Shown here one piece after another: positions 1 through 5,900 of a DNA stretch of 10,827 bases. The stretch lies in contig CAMWHW010000012.1 of NCBI GenBank assembly GCA_947174175.1, positions 1 to 10,827 of the forward strand, read 5' to 3'. The translations under genes and the position numbers were made by a program. Below the pieces are notes generated by a model. It worked only from the letters and a program-made list of their open reading frames with translations. It was not told the origin of the DNA and ran no database searches. The first letter of the stretch is position 1; the number at the start of each line of letters is the position of its first letter. The stretch comes from an uncultured Clostridia bacterium (GTDB lineage Bacteria > Bacillota > Clostridia > Christensenellales > Borkfalkiaceae).

Positions 1-64
1 ACGAGATTCGAACCCGCGACATTCACCTTGGCAAGGTGACGCTCTACCACTGAGCCACTCCCGC
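1..64 (-). tRNA. tRNA-Gly (GCC), 3' end cut by window edge
   Basis: Read on the minus strand, the gene starts with the acceptor half GCGGGAG at 64-58, followed by a D-arm with AGTGGTAGA. The anticodon stem is TCACC/GGTGA with loop TTGCCAA, so the anticodon is GCC (complement at 30-32) and decodes glycine GGC/GGU. The T-arm begins with GCGGGTTCGAATC. The 3' acceptor strand and CCA end lie beyond position 1. It is 23 bp downstream of tRNA-Val on the same strand, so the two are probably one transcript. Confidence 0.95.
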
Positions 65-87
65 ATAATATTCTTCCGCACTGTTTC

Positions 88-163
88 TGGTGGGAGCTAC
101 AGGGCTCGAACCTGTGACCCACTGCTTGTAGGGCAGTTGCTCTCCCAACTGAGCTAAGCTCCC
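88..163 (-). tRNA. tRNA-Val (UAC)
   Basis: This is a complete 76-nt cloverleaf on the minus strand. The acceptor stem is GGGAGCT (163-157) paired with AGCTCCC (98-92), followed by discriminator A and an encoded CCA (90-88). The D-arm reads TTAGCTCAGTTGGGAGAGC. The anticodon stem is ACTGC/GCAGT with loop CCTACAA, giving anticodon UAC (complement at 128-130), a valine tRNA. The T-loop is GGTTCGAGCC. A candidate sigma-A -10 box lies 13 bp upstream of the mature 5' end. Confidence 0.96.
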
Positions 164-175
164 GAATGCTTTAAT

Positions 176-204
176 ACTATAACAAATCATAAAACAAAAC
201 GCAA
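176..204 (-). promoter_or_regulatory. Candidate sigma-A promoter of the tRNA-Val/Gly unit
   Basis: On the minus strand, TTGCGT (204-199), a 17-bp spacer and TATAGT (181-176) form a sigma-A-like promoter. The -10 box matches 5 of 6 consensus bases. The -35 box is weak (3 of 6). Predicted initiation near 169 is only a few bases before the tRNA-Val 5' end, as is common for tRNA operons. Confidence 0.45.
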
Positions 205-358
205 GCAATTTTTCAGTAAAATTACAAAATTTTTTTAATTTGGTTTTGCCTTGTGTAGCTCGTTGCCTGACACCGCAATATATAGTATATGAGCGGGAAT
301 TATCGGCAATTCGCGGGAATTTTGCTCATTGTTAAAAATTGCGAATATGAATTTTCTA

Positions 359-460
359 TGCGCTACAATTTTTGAGCGGCGCAAAAAATATTTGCGCTAT
401 ACTATTATATGAGCGCATCACCGCTTTGCGCTACACTTTACGGTTAGCGCACAAAAATTA
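359..460. repeat. Three imperfect 34-bp direct repeats with an internal TGCGC/GCGCA dyad
   Basis: The 301-bp gap between tRNA-Val and yyaC has no convincing ORF. It contains TGCGCTACA at 359, TGCGCTATA at 393 and TGCGCTACA at 427, exactly 34 bp apart. Each is followed at unit positions 21-25 by GCGCA, so every unit is also an inverted repeat around an AT-rich centre. The flanks hold related pieces: TATATGAGCG at 286 and 406, and GCGGGAATT at 293 and 313. The last unit runs into an inverted repeat, CGGTTAGC (441-448) with GCTAACCG (464-471), that overlaps the yyaC stop codon. The function is unknown. Confidence 0.5.
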
Positions 461-464
461 CAAG

Positions 465-1052
465 CTAACCGTTTACCTGCTTTAAAACTGCGTCGGCGCC
501 CGCTTTAAGGCGTGCGCTCTGCAAAGCGTCAATTATAAAGGTTGCTATGCCTTCCGATATAATTTCAGCCATTTTATATACCATATTTAGTCTTGTGGAC
601 GAAAAGAGCGAATAATTAAAGAGCGATTTTTCCGCCACTATTCCCATTACGGAAACGTCCCCTACCTTTGCCAGGCGCTTGTTTGCGCCGCTCCCCGGCT
701 TTAAGGCACGTTTAGCCACTTTGATAAGACCTATGTCTCCCGCCGTTCCGACCGCTGCGTCTATCGCAATTACCGTGCTGTCGGGATGGGTATTCTGAAT
801 AAATTGATTAGTGTACTTTATCTCATGCGCCGTTATCGGCTTGGAAAGCGTGCCGTAAACGTACACGTTGAGTCCTTTAAGCTTTTCTTTGAGCTTGGTT
901 CCCGTTACGGGACCGAGCGAATCACCGACCGAAAGGTCACTGCCTATGCACACGATAACGGGAGCGCCGTTGATTTCGGGTAAAATTTTCTTTAATGCCA
1001 GCACTTCGCCGCTGGGCGCAAGCGAATTGTAAACGTTGAACGAGTATTCCAT
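465..1052 (-). CDS. yyaC: Spore protein YyaC (DUF1256, HybD-like fold)
   Basis: The 195-residue product matches the YyaC sporulation family, related in fold to GPR germination protease and HybD hydrogenase-maturation proteases. Visible motifs are CIGSDLSVGDSLGP at 35-48, GTLSKPITA at 67-75, AIDAAVG at 96-102 and a KPGSG...KVGDVSVMGIV block at 118-139. The first and third carry the conserved acidic residues of the fold. There is no signal peptide or membrane segment, so it should be a forespore cytoplasmic protein. No defined biochemical activity is established for the family as far as I know. The ATG is preceded by AAGGTGG at a good distance, which supports the start. It is divergent from ftsH. 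In Bacillus subtilis yyaC also lies near soj-spo0J, so the neighbourhood is conserved. A forespore-type promoter is plausible upstream. Confidence 0.9.
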   Translation of the reverse strand: MEYSFNVYNSLAPSGEVLALKKILPEINGAPVIVCIGSDLSVGDSLGPVTGTKLKEKLKGLNVYVYGTLSKPITAHEIKYTNQFIQNTHPDSTVIAIDAAVGTAGDIGLIKVAKRALKPGSGANKRLAKVGDVSVMGIVAEKSLFNYSLFSSTRLNMVYKMAEIISEGIATFIIDALQSARLKAGADAVLKQVNG

Positions 1053-1081
1053 TATACCACCTTGAATTTTTAATACCTTTC

Positions 1082-1111
1082 CTTTATTGCCAGATTCGCC
1101 TGCTAATATTC
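1082..1111 (-). promoter_or_regulatory. Candidate forespore (sigma-F/G-like) promoter of yyaC
   Basis: On the minus strand, GAATA (1111-1107), a 15-bp spacer and GGCAATAAA resemble the -35 and GG-containing -10 elements of sigma-F promoters. Read as sigma-G, the -10 would be CAATAAA, a 5 of 7 match to CATWMTA after 17 bp. Initiation near 1075 would leave a leader of about 23 nt containing the AAGGTGG ribosome binding site. The match is imperfect and the call leans on yyaC being a spore gene. Confidence 0.35.
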
Positions 1112-1349
1112 AATGGATGAGGTTTACAGCATTTTTTCTATATTATTATGTAATAAATGCGCATACTGTTAATCGTAGAGCATTTTCACACCTGATTTTG
1201 CCACGCGCTTACCGTTTTCGGATACGCAGAATTTACCCGACGCAACGGTTGAATTGTGTATAACTTTTCATTGATGACGCATTTTATCAACAACGTTATT
1301 GACATTTACACATTGATGTTGATAAATTAGCTAAAATTTGAGCGGTTAC

Positions 1350-1365
1350 CGTTTCACGTGAAACA
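1350..1365. promoter_or_regulatory. parS site 1 (near-perfect)
   Basis: CGTTTCACGTGAAACA differs from the Bacillus 16-bp parS TGTTTCACGTGAAACA only at the outermost base. The 14-bp core GTTTCACGTGAAAC is a perfect palindrome. ParB, encoded about 3.3 kb away, is expected to nucleate here, load as a CTP-dependent clamp and spread. Confidence 0.92.
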
Positions 1366-1392
1366 TTAAAAAGTTCAAAAAATTTGGTTGAA

Positions 1393-1408
1393 AGTTTCAC
1401 ATGAAACA
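1393..1408. promoter_or_regulatory. parS site 2 (one core mismatch)
   Basis: AGTTTCACATGAAACA lies 43 bp after site 1. It differs from the consensus at the outer base and at one central base (A for G), so the left half-site is intact and the right half has a change at the dyad centre. Close spacing to site 1 suggests a parS cluster. Confidence 0.8.
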
Positions 1409-1567
1409 TTTTTAAATAAAATTTTGCGGTAGCGCCAAACAAATTTTATAATAAATATGCTATTATTAACACCAATCTAAGACAAAGAAAAGTGATAAAC
1501 AAAGGTGAATACAAGGTGAAAAATAAATAAAATTTACAAAAATACACCGCATATTAGCGCAAAACAC

Positions 1568-1596
1568 TTGAAATGCGTTTAACCGTGTGGTAAAAT
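1568..1596 (+). promoter_or_regulatory. Sigma-A promoter of ftsH
   Basis: TTGAAA (1568-1573), a 17-bp spacer and TAAAAT (1591-1596) match the sigma-A consensus at 4 of 6 and 5 of 6 bases. Initiation near 1603 gives a leader of about 80 nt. The leader starts with a small 7-bp inverted repeat, TATGGTA (1613-1619) and TACCATA (1625-1631), which could be a hairpin or an operator. Confidence 0.6.
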
Positions 1597-1684
1597 ACTA
1601 AACGTAGCAAATTATGGTAGTCTATACCATATTATATAAATATATGGCGCGAGGATAAATTCAAGCGCGCAAACGAGGTATAAA

Positions 1685-3805
1685 TTGAACAAAAAAAGCA
1701 GAGTAATCTTAATCGTAGTAATAGTGCTGCTCGCCGTTGCCGCGGGTCTGGTACTATACTTCACAATGAGAAACGGCGGCGCGGAACAAATCGATTTCGA
1801 TAAGTTCGTTGAGTACGTAGAGAACGGCAAATACAGCGCAAGCACCGAAGCAATAAACGGAGCGGAGAAAAAAGTAGGCGATACTACTTATCCCGTTTAT
1901 GAGGCGCAGTACGTTGTTAACGGTGAAACCGAAACGGACGAGAGCTACGGCTTCGTTGAGGGAAAACTACAAAAAAAGGGAACGGACAAAGACGGCAACA
2001 CCGTTTGGGAAGACGCCGTGGTAATTAAAGCCGTGAACTTTTCCGAATACAAGATGTTCGGCGAAGTTGAAGTGGTCAGGAACGGCAAGACCAGCATGGT
2101 TTCGAAGTACTATGCAATCGGCCCTTCCTTCTACTCTTCGCCCGTTGAGGACAGCGTGCTGTTCAGGTGGATGGACCTGGGTGTTTCGGTAACCTACCAC
2201 GACCCCAACGCGGGCAGCATATGGTCGTCGATATTCCCCATAGCTGGAATCATACTCGTCTGCATAGTGTTCTGGCTGATTATGCGCTCCACGATGGGCG
2301 GCGGCGGAAAGGCGATGAGTTTTGCCAAAACCAAGGCACGCGTTTCAACCAATATTAAGGTGCGCTTCACAGACGTTGCGGGTGCGGAAGAAGAAAAGGT
2401 TGAACTTGCGGAAATTGTCGAATTTTTGAAACAGCCCAAAAAGTTCTCCGATCTGGGTGCGCGTATTCCCAAGGGCGTGCTGCTGGTAGGCCCTCCCGGA
2501 ACGGGTAAAACGCTGTTTGCAAAGGCGGTAGCGGGAGAAGCCGGCGTTCCCTTCTTCTCGGTATCGGGTTCCGACTTCGTAGAAATGTACGTCGGCGTAG
2601 GTGCCTCGCGTGTGCGTGACTTATTTGACGTAGCAAAGAAAAATCAGCCCTGCATTATATTCATTGACGAAATAGACGCAGTAGGTCGTCACCGCGGCGC
2701 AGGTCTGGGCGGCGGCAACGACGAAAGGGAGCAGACCCTCAACCAGATTCTCGTTCAGATGGACGGTTTCGAAAACAACGAGGGCGTTATCGTAATGGCG
2801 GCGACCAACCGTTCGGATATTCTCGACCCCGCTCTTACAAGACCGGGCAGATTTGACAGACAGGTATTCGTCAATCTTCCCGACGTCAAGGGCAGAGAAC
2901 AGATATTAAAGGTACACGCGCGTAATAAACCCCTTGCGGCGGACGTCAACTTGAAGGCGGTTGCAAGGCTTTCGGCAGGCTTCTCCGGTGCAGACCTGCA
3001 AAACCTCTTGAACGAGGCGGCGATTCTGGCTGCGAGAGCCAACAAGCAGTTTATAGGCAACGCCGAGCTGTACGAAGCGTTTGATAAGGTTGCTATGGGT
3101 CCCGCGAAGAAGAGCAAAGTCGTAACCGAGCCCGAGAAGAGACTGACGGCATTCCACGAAGCAGGTCACTGCATACTAGCTAAGCTGTGCCCCAACTGCG
3201 ACCCCGTACACGAAGTTACGATTATCCCCCGCGGAAACGCCGGCGGCTTTACGATGATGAGGCCCGAGAGCGACAGAGGGTATTATTCCAGAAATTATAT
3301 GCTTGACGATATCTGCATGGCACTCGGCGGAAGAGTGGCGGAAGAGCTTGTTATTAAGGATATTTCCTCGGGCGCTTCGGGCGATATTAAGCAGGCAACC
3401 AAGTTTGCACGCCTTATGGTAACAGAACTGGGAATGAGTGAAAAGCTTGGACTTATCAGTTACAGCGACGATTCGCAGCCCGTGTTCCTGGGCAAGGATA
3501 TGGCAACGCACAGCAGCTATTCCGAAGAAACGGCTAAAATGATTGACAGCGAAGTGCGTGAAATAGTTCAGACTCAGCACGAACGCGCACGCAAGCTTTT
3601 AAGCGAAAACAAGAGTATTCTTGAAAATATGGCACGCGTGCTTATCGAAAAGGAAACAATATACACCGAGGAAGTCGACCTTCTGATGGAAGGCAAGGAC
3701 TACAAGGAAGTACTTGCTTATATGGAAGAGCACGAAGGTCAGCACACCGAAACGACGTTCAAGAGGTATACGGCGGAAGACGATACCAAAAAGAACGAAG
3801 ACTGA
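1685..3805 (+). CDS. ftsH: ATP-dependent zinc metalloprotease FtsH
   Basis: FtsH is a membrane-anchored hexameric AAA+ protease that unfolds and degrades misfolded membrane proteins and regulatory proteins. The 706 residues show TM1 at about 7-27, an extracytoplasmic domain at about 28-178, TM2 at about 181-201 and a GGGG linker at 205-208. The AAA domain has Walker A GPPGTGKT (269-276), Walker B IIFIDEID (324-331), pore loop MYVG (301-304) and an arginine-finger region with RPGRFDR (386-392). The protease domain has HEAGH (491-495), with Asp567 in [11 protein letters not shown] the likely third zinc ligand. Two things are odd: the protein is about 60-70 residues longer than typical FtsH, nearly all in the extracytoplasmic domain, and the pore aromatic is Tyr rather than the usual Phe. 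The start is TTG, supported by GAGGT just upstream and by TM1 beginning right after it; there is no nearby in-frame ATG before TM1. Confidence 0.98.
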   Translation: MNKKSRVILIVVIVLLAVAAGLVLYFTMRNGGAEQIDFDKFVEYVENGKYSASTEAINGAEKKVGDTTYPVYEAQYVVNGETETDESYGFVEGKLQKKGTDKDGNTVWEDAVVIKAVNFSEYKMFGEVEVVRNGKTSMVSKYYAIGPSFYSSPVEDSVLFRWMDLGVSVTYHDPNAGSIWSSIFPIAGIILVCIVFWLIMRSTMGGGGKAMSFAKTKARVSTNIKVRFTDVAGAEEEKVELAEIVEFLKQPKKFSDLGARIPKGVLLVGPPGTGKTLFAKAVAGEAGVPFFSVSGSDFVEMYVGVGASRVRDLFDVAKKNQPCIIFIDEIDAVGRHRGAGLGGGNDEREQTLNQILVQMDGFENNEGVIVMAATNRSDILDPALTRPGRFDRQVFVNLPDVKGREQILKVHARNKPLAADVNLKAVARLSAGFSGADLQNLLNEAAILAARANKQFIGNAELYEAFDKVAMGPAKKSKVVTEPEKRLTAFHEAGHCILAKLCPNCDPVHEVTIIPRGNAGGFTMMRPESDRGYYSRNYMLDDICMALGGRVAEELVIKDISSGASGDIKQATKFARLMVTELGMSEKLGLISYSDDSQPVFLGKDMATHSSYSEETAKMIDSEVREIVQTQHERARKLLSENKSILENMARVLIEKETIYTEEVDLLMEGKDYKEVLAYMEEHEGQHTETTFKRYTAEDDTKKNED

Positions 3806-3812
3806 TATTATA

Positions 3813-3843
3813 TCCGTCCGCACCGCAGTTCGGTGCGGACGGA
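3813..3843. terminator. 13-bp GC-rich hairpin after ftsH without a U-tract
   Basis: TCCGTCCGCACCG (3813-3825) pairs perfectly with CGGTGCGGACGGA (3831-3843) around a 5-nt loop, starting 7 bp after the ftsH stop. The next bases are CGAAATAAAAG, so there is no T-run and it is a poor intrinsic terminator. It could be a partial terminator, an mRNA 3' end stabiliser or a processing site separating ftsH from parAB. Confidence 0.5.
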
Positions 3844-3852
3844 CGAAATAAA

Positions 3853-3868
3853 AGTTTCACGGGAAACA
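3853..3868. promoter_or_regulatory. parS-like site 3 upstream of parA (hybrid half-site)
   Basis: AGTTTCACGGGAAACA keeps a perfect left parS half (GTTTCAC), but its right half is GGGAAAC instead of GTGAAAC. The inner GGG is the base pattern of the Noc binding site (ATTTCCCGGGAAAT), while the outer AAAC is that of parS. It lies 25 bp before the parA start codon, so ParB binding could autoregulate parAB. It may be a weaker ParB site than site 1. Confidence 0.65.
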
Positions 3869-3893
3869 TTTACAAGGTAAGGCAGAGAGAATT

Positions 3894-4658
3894 ATGGGAA
3901 AGGTCATTTCGTTTACAAACAAGAAGGGCGGCGTGGGTAAGACTACGACCGTAACAAACATGGCGGCGTACTGCGCCGACTACGGCAAGAAGGTTCTGCT
4001 CATCGACCTGGACAGCCAAGGTAACGCCACTACGGGTTTGGGATTTTCGAAGAGCGCATTGAAAAAATCGGTGTACGGCGTGCTTATCGAGGACGAAAAG
4101 GTTTCGCAAAACATTTTACCGACTACGGTGCCGCTTTTAGACATACTGCCCGCAAACGTCGACTTGACGGGGGCGGAGGTCGACCTGGTGTACAAGCGTG
4201 ACAGAGAGCAGATTCTGAAAAACGCTTTGAAGGAAGTCAAAGACAATTACGATTACATATTTATAGACTGTCCGCCGTCGCTCGGGCTGCTGACCATAAA
4301 CGCCTGGGTTGCTTCGGACTCGGTCATCATTCCCCTGCAATCGGAATATTTCGCGATGGAGGGCGTCAGCCAGCTGATGAACACGATCGCCCTTGTCAAG
4401 CAACACCTTAACCCCAGTCTGTTTATAGAGGGGGTCGTAATTACGATGTACGACGGCAGAGCTCTTATTTCCAGGCAGATTGCGGCGGAAATCAAAAAAT
4501 TCTTTAAGAACAAGCTTTTCGAAATTATTATACCGCGCAACGTAAGGCTTTCCGAGGCACCCAGTCACGGAAAACCCATACTGTTATACGACCCCAAATG
4601 CGTAGGCGCAAGGGCTTACAGAGCGTTGACGGAAGAATTTTTATCTAAACAGAGATAA
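3894..4658 (+). CDS. parA: Chromosome partitioning ATPase ParA (Soj)
   Basis: This is a deviant Walker ATPase that dimerises on ATP, binds DNA non-specifically and is stimulated by ParB. In Bacillus relatives Soj also regulates DnaA. The 254 residues start with KKGGVGKTTT, and key positions coincide with B. subtilis Soj numbering: signature Lys11, Gly12, Walker A Lys16, Asp40 in LIDLDSQGNAT, and the DNA-binding Arg189 in MYDGRALISRQI. Walker B is YIFIDCPPSL at 121-130, and the conserved tail EAPSHGKPILLYDPKCVGARAY begins at 221. The ribosome binding site is weak (AAGG 11 bp upstream, or AGAGAGA). No clear promoter lies in the 88 bp after ftsH, so read-through past the hairpin may supply transcription. 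parB follows after 20 bp. Confidence 0.97.
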   Translation: MGKVISFTNKKGGVGKTTTVTNMAAYCADYGKKVLLIDLDSQGNATTGLGFSKSALKKSVYGVLIEDEKVSQNILPTTVPLLDILPANVDLTGAEVDLVYKRDREQILKNALKEVKDNYDYIFIDCPPSLGLLTINAWVASDSVIIPLQSEYFAMEGVSQLMNTIALVKQHLNPSLFIEGVVITMYDGRALISRQIAAEIKKFFKNKLFEIIIPRNVRLSEAPSHGKPILLYDPKCVGARAYRALTEEFLSKQR

Positions 4659-4678
4659 ACCAACCAAGGAGAGAGATC

Positions 4679-5608
4679 ATGGCAAAGAGAGAGGAGAGAG
4701 GACTGGGCAAGTCCTTTGAAGATTTATTATCGGACACGGGCGACGCGTTTACGCAGGCTTACGACGGCGGCAGACGCGAAGTGTTTACATACACCGAAGA
4801 GGAGAGAAAGAACGCGGAGGAGATGCCGCTTTCCAAAATCTATCCCAACCCCAACCAGCCCCGTAAGAACTTTGACGAGCAGGCGTTGAGAGAGCTTGCC
4901 GACTCGATTAAAAAGCACGGCGTAATTATGCCTATCGTCGTCAACGACGACCACAACGGCAGATATATGATTATCGCGGGCGAGCGAAGATACCGCGCGA
5001 CAAAGCTTGCAGGGCTCCCCACGATACCCGTTATTATAAGGAATTATTCCGAGAGGGAGATTAAGGAAATTTCCCTTATCGAAAACTTGCAGCGTGAGGA
5101 CCTGAACCCCATTGAAGCGGCGGCGGCAATGAAACAGCTGATGGTTGATTACAAGCTGACCCAGGACGAGCTTGCGGAAAGAATCGGCAAGTCGCGCCCG
5201 GCAATTGCCAACACGCTAAGACTGCTGTCGCTGACTCCCGACGTTATGCAGATGGTAGCGGAGGGAAAGCTTTCGGCAGGTCACGCAAGAACGCTGGTGC
5301 CGCTCGCTTCCGAGGATCAGATAACCTTTGCGTCCGACGCGTTGAAGAGCGGTATGTCCGTGCGCGAGCTTGAAAAGAAGGTGCGCGCCTACAATATGTC
5401 GCCCGAACTTCTGGAAGAAAAGAAGAAGAAAAAGCGTGCGCTTGCCTCGATTGAGCTGAAAAACCTGGTTGAAAGAATGAGGTTTGCGTTCCGCACCAAG
5501 GTCAGCCTTATCGGCAGCGACCAGAAGGGCAGAATTTATATCGATTATTATTCGCGCGACGATCTTGACCGCATTTCCGAAATTCTGGACATCATCGACA
5601 AGCAGTAA
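4679..5608 (+). CDS. parB: Chromosome partitioning protein ParB (Spo0J), CTPase clamp
   Basis: ParB binds parS and forms CTP-dependent sliding clamps around origin-proximal DNA. It stimulates ParA and helps load SMC. The 309 residues contain a basic N-terminal tail with RGLG (7-10), the region that normally contacts ParA. The ParB/Srx domain has NPNQPRKNF (57-65), the CTP-binding GERRYRA (101-107) and ENLQREDLNPIEAA (135-148). A helix-turn-helix follows in LTQDELAERIGKSRPAIANTL (160-180). A Lys-rich linker (248-253) leads to the C-terminal dimerisation domain (about 265-309). The start ATG has AAGGAG 8-9 bp upstream. Adjacency to parA and the parS-type sites argues for ParB rather than its paralogue Noc. 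An intrinsic terminator follows about 80 bp later. Confidence 0.97.
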   Translation: MAKREERGLGKSFEDLLSDTGDAFTQAYDGGRREVFTYTEEERKNAEEMPLSKIYPNPNQPRKNFDEQALRELADSIKKHGVIMPIVVNDDHNGRYMIIAGERRYRATKLAGLPTIPVIIRNYSEREIKEISLIENLQREDLNPIEAAAAMKQLMVDYKLTQDELAERIGKSRPAIANTLRLLSLTPDVMQMVAEGKLSAGHARTLVPLASEDQITFASDALKSGMSVRELEKKVRAYNMSPELLEEKKKKKRALASIELKNLVERMRFAFRTKVSLIGSDQKGRIYIDYYSRDDLDRISEILDIIDKQ

Positions 5609-5685
5609 TGTGTCGTCACAGCCAAGTCCTTTAATTGCCTTATTGCAGTCGGCTTAGTCGCAACAAAACCGAAAACTTATCAACA

Positions 5686-5713
5686 AAAGCCGCCGTTTGG
5701 CGGCTTTATTTTT
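5686..5713 (+). terminator. Intrinsic terminator of parAB
   Basis: AAAGCCGCC (5686-5694) pairs with GGCGGCTTT (5699-5707) around a GTTT loop, followed by ATTTTT. This is a standard Rho-independent terminator 78 bp after the parB stop. A DnaA-box-like TTATCAACA (5677-5685) directly abuts its 5' side. Confidence 0.9.
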
Positions 5714-5840
5714 GCACTTTGCGCGGGCGAAAAGAGGGGGTAACGCAAAAAGAATTGCACAATTCTATCAACAACGGTGCATAAGTCGTTTGTCGATAAA
5801 AAGCAGGGGGCGCGGACGATTTTTCGACGGTAAAAACGTA

Positions 5841-5880
5841 ATAAAAACAATTGCGCCCTGCGGAAATTCCGCAGGGCGCA
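5841..5880 (-). terminator. Intrinsic terminator of sleB-ypeB
   Basis: TGCGCCCTGCGG (5852-5863) pairs with CCGCAGGGCGCA (5869-5880), a 12-bp GC-rich stem with a 5-nt loop. Read on the minus strand it is followed by ATTGTTTTTAT. It ends the minus-strand sleB-ypeB unit 20 bp after the ypeB stop and faces the parB terminator. The 127 bp between the two terminators hold no gene, only a short palindrome (AGAATTG-CA-CAATTCT at 5751-5766) and two degenerate DnaA-box-like 9-mers. Confidence 0.9.
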
Positions 5881-5900
5881 TAATTTATCCTATCGTTTAC

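Larger units (their letters stand above)
1112..1567. other. Non-coding divergent yyaC-ftsH intergenic region
   Basis: This AT-rich stretch has no convincing gene. It holds two parS-like sites (listed separately) and an inverted pair of DnaA-box-like 9-mers, TTATCAACA at 1284-1292 and TGTTGATAA at 1317-1325. Between them, a perfect sigma-A -35 hexamer TTGACA (1299-1304) is followed 16 bp later by GATAAA, a possible second plus-strand promoter. A perfect TATAAT is at 1447-1452 with a poor -35 (TTGCGG, 17-bp spacer). On the minus strand, 1169-1267 is open with protein-like codons but has no start in that frame. Confidence 0.5.

Noticed and set aside
359..460. Short CRISPR array
   Set aside because: The conserved part of each 34-bp unit is only about 9 bases plus 5, not a 25-35 bp repeat with unique spacers, and no cas gene is present.
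3176..3580. 134-residue minus-strand ORF inside ftsH
   Set aside because: It lies entirely opposite the conserved FtsH protease domain and has no features of its own.
4679..5608. Noc rather than ParB
   Set aside because: The gene sits directly after parA, has the basic RGLG tail and ParB motifs, and two of the three sites are parS-type rather than Noc-type.
5609..5900. oriC in the parB-ypeB gap because of DnaA-box-like words
   Set aside because: The gap is short, between two convergent terminators, has one TTATCAACA and two more degenerate words, and no extended AT-rich stretch.
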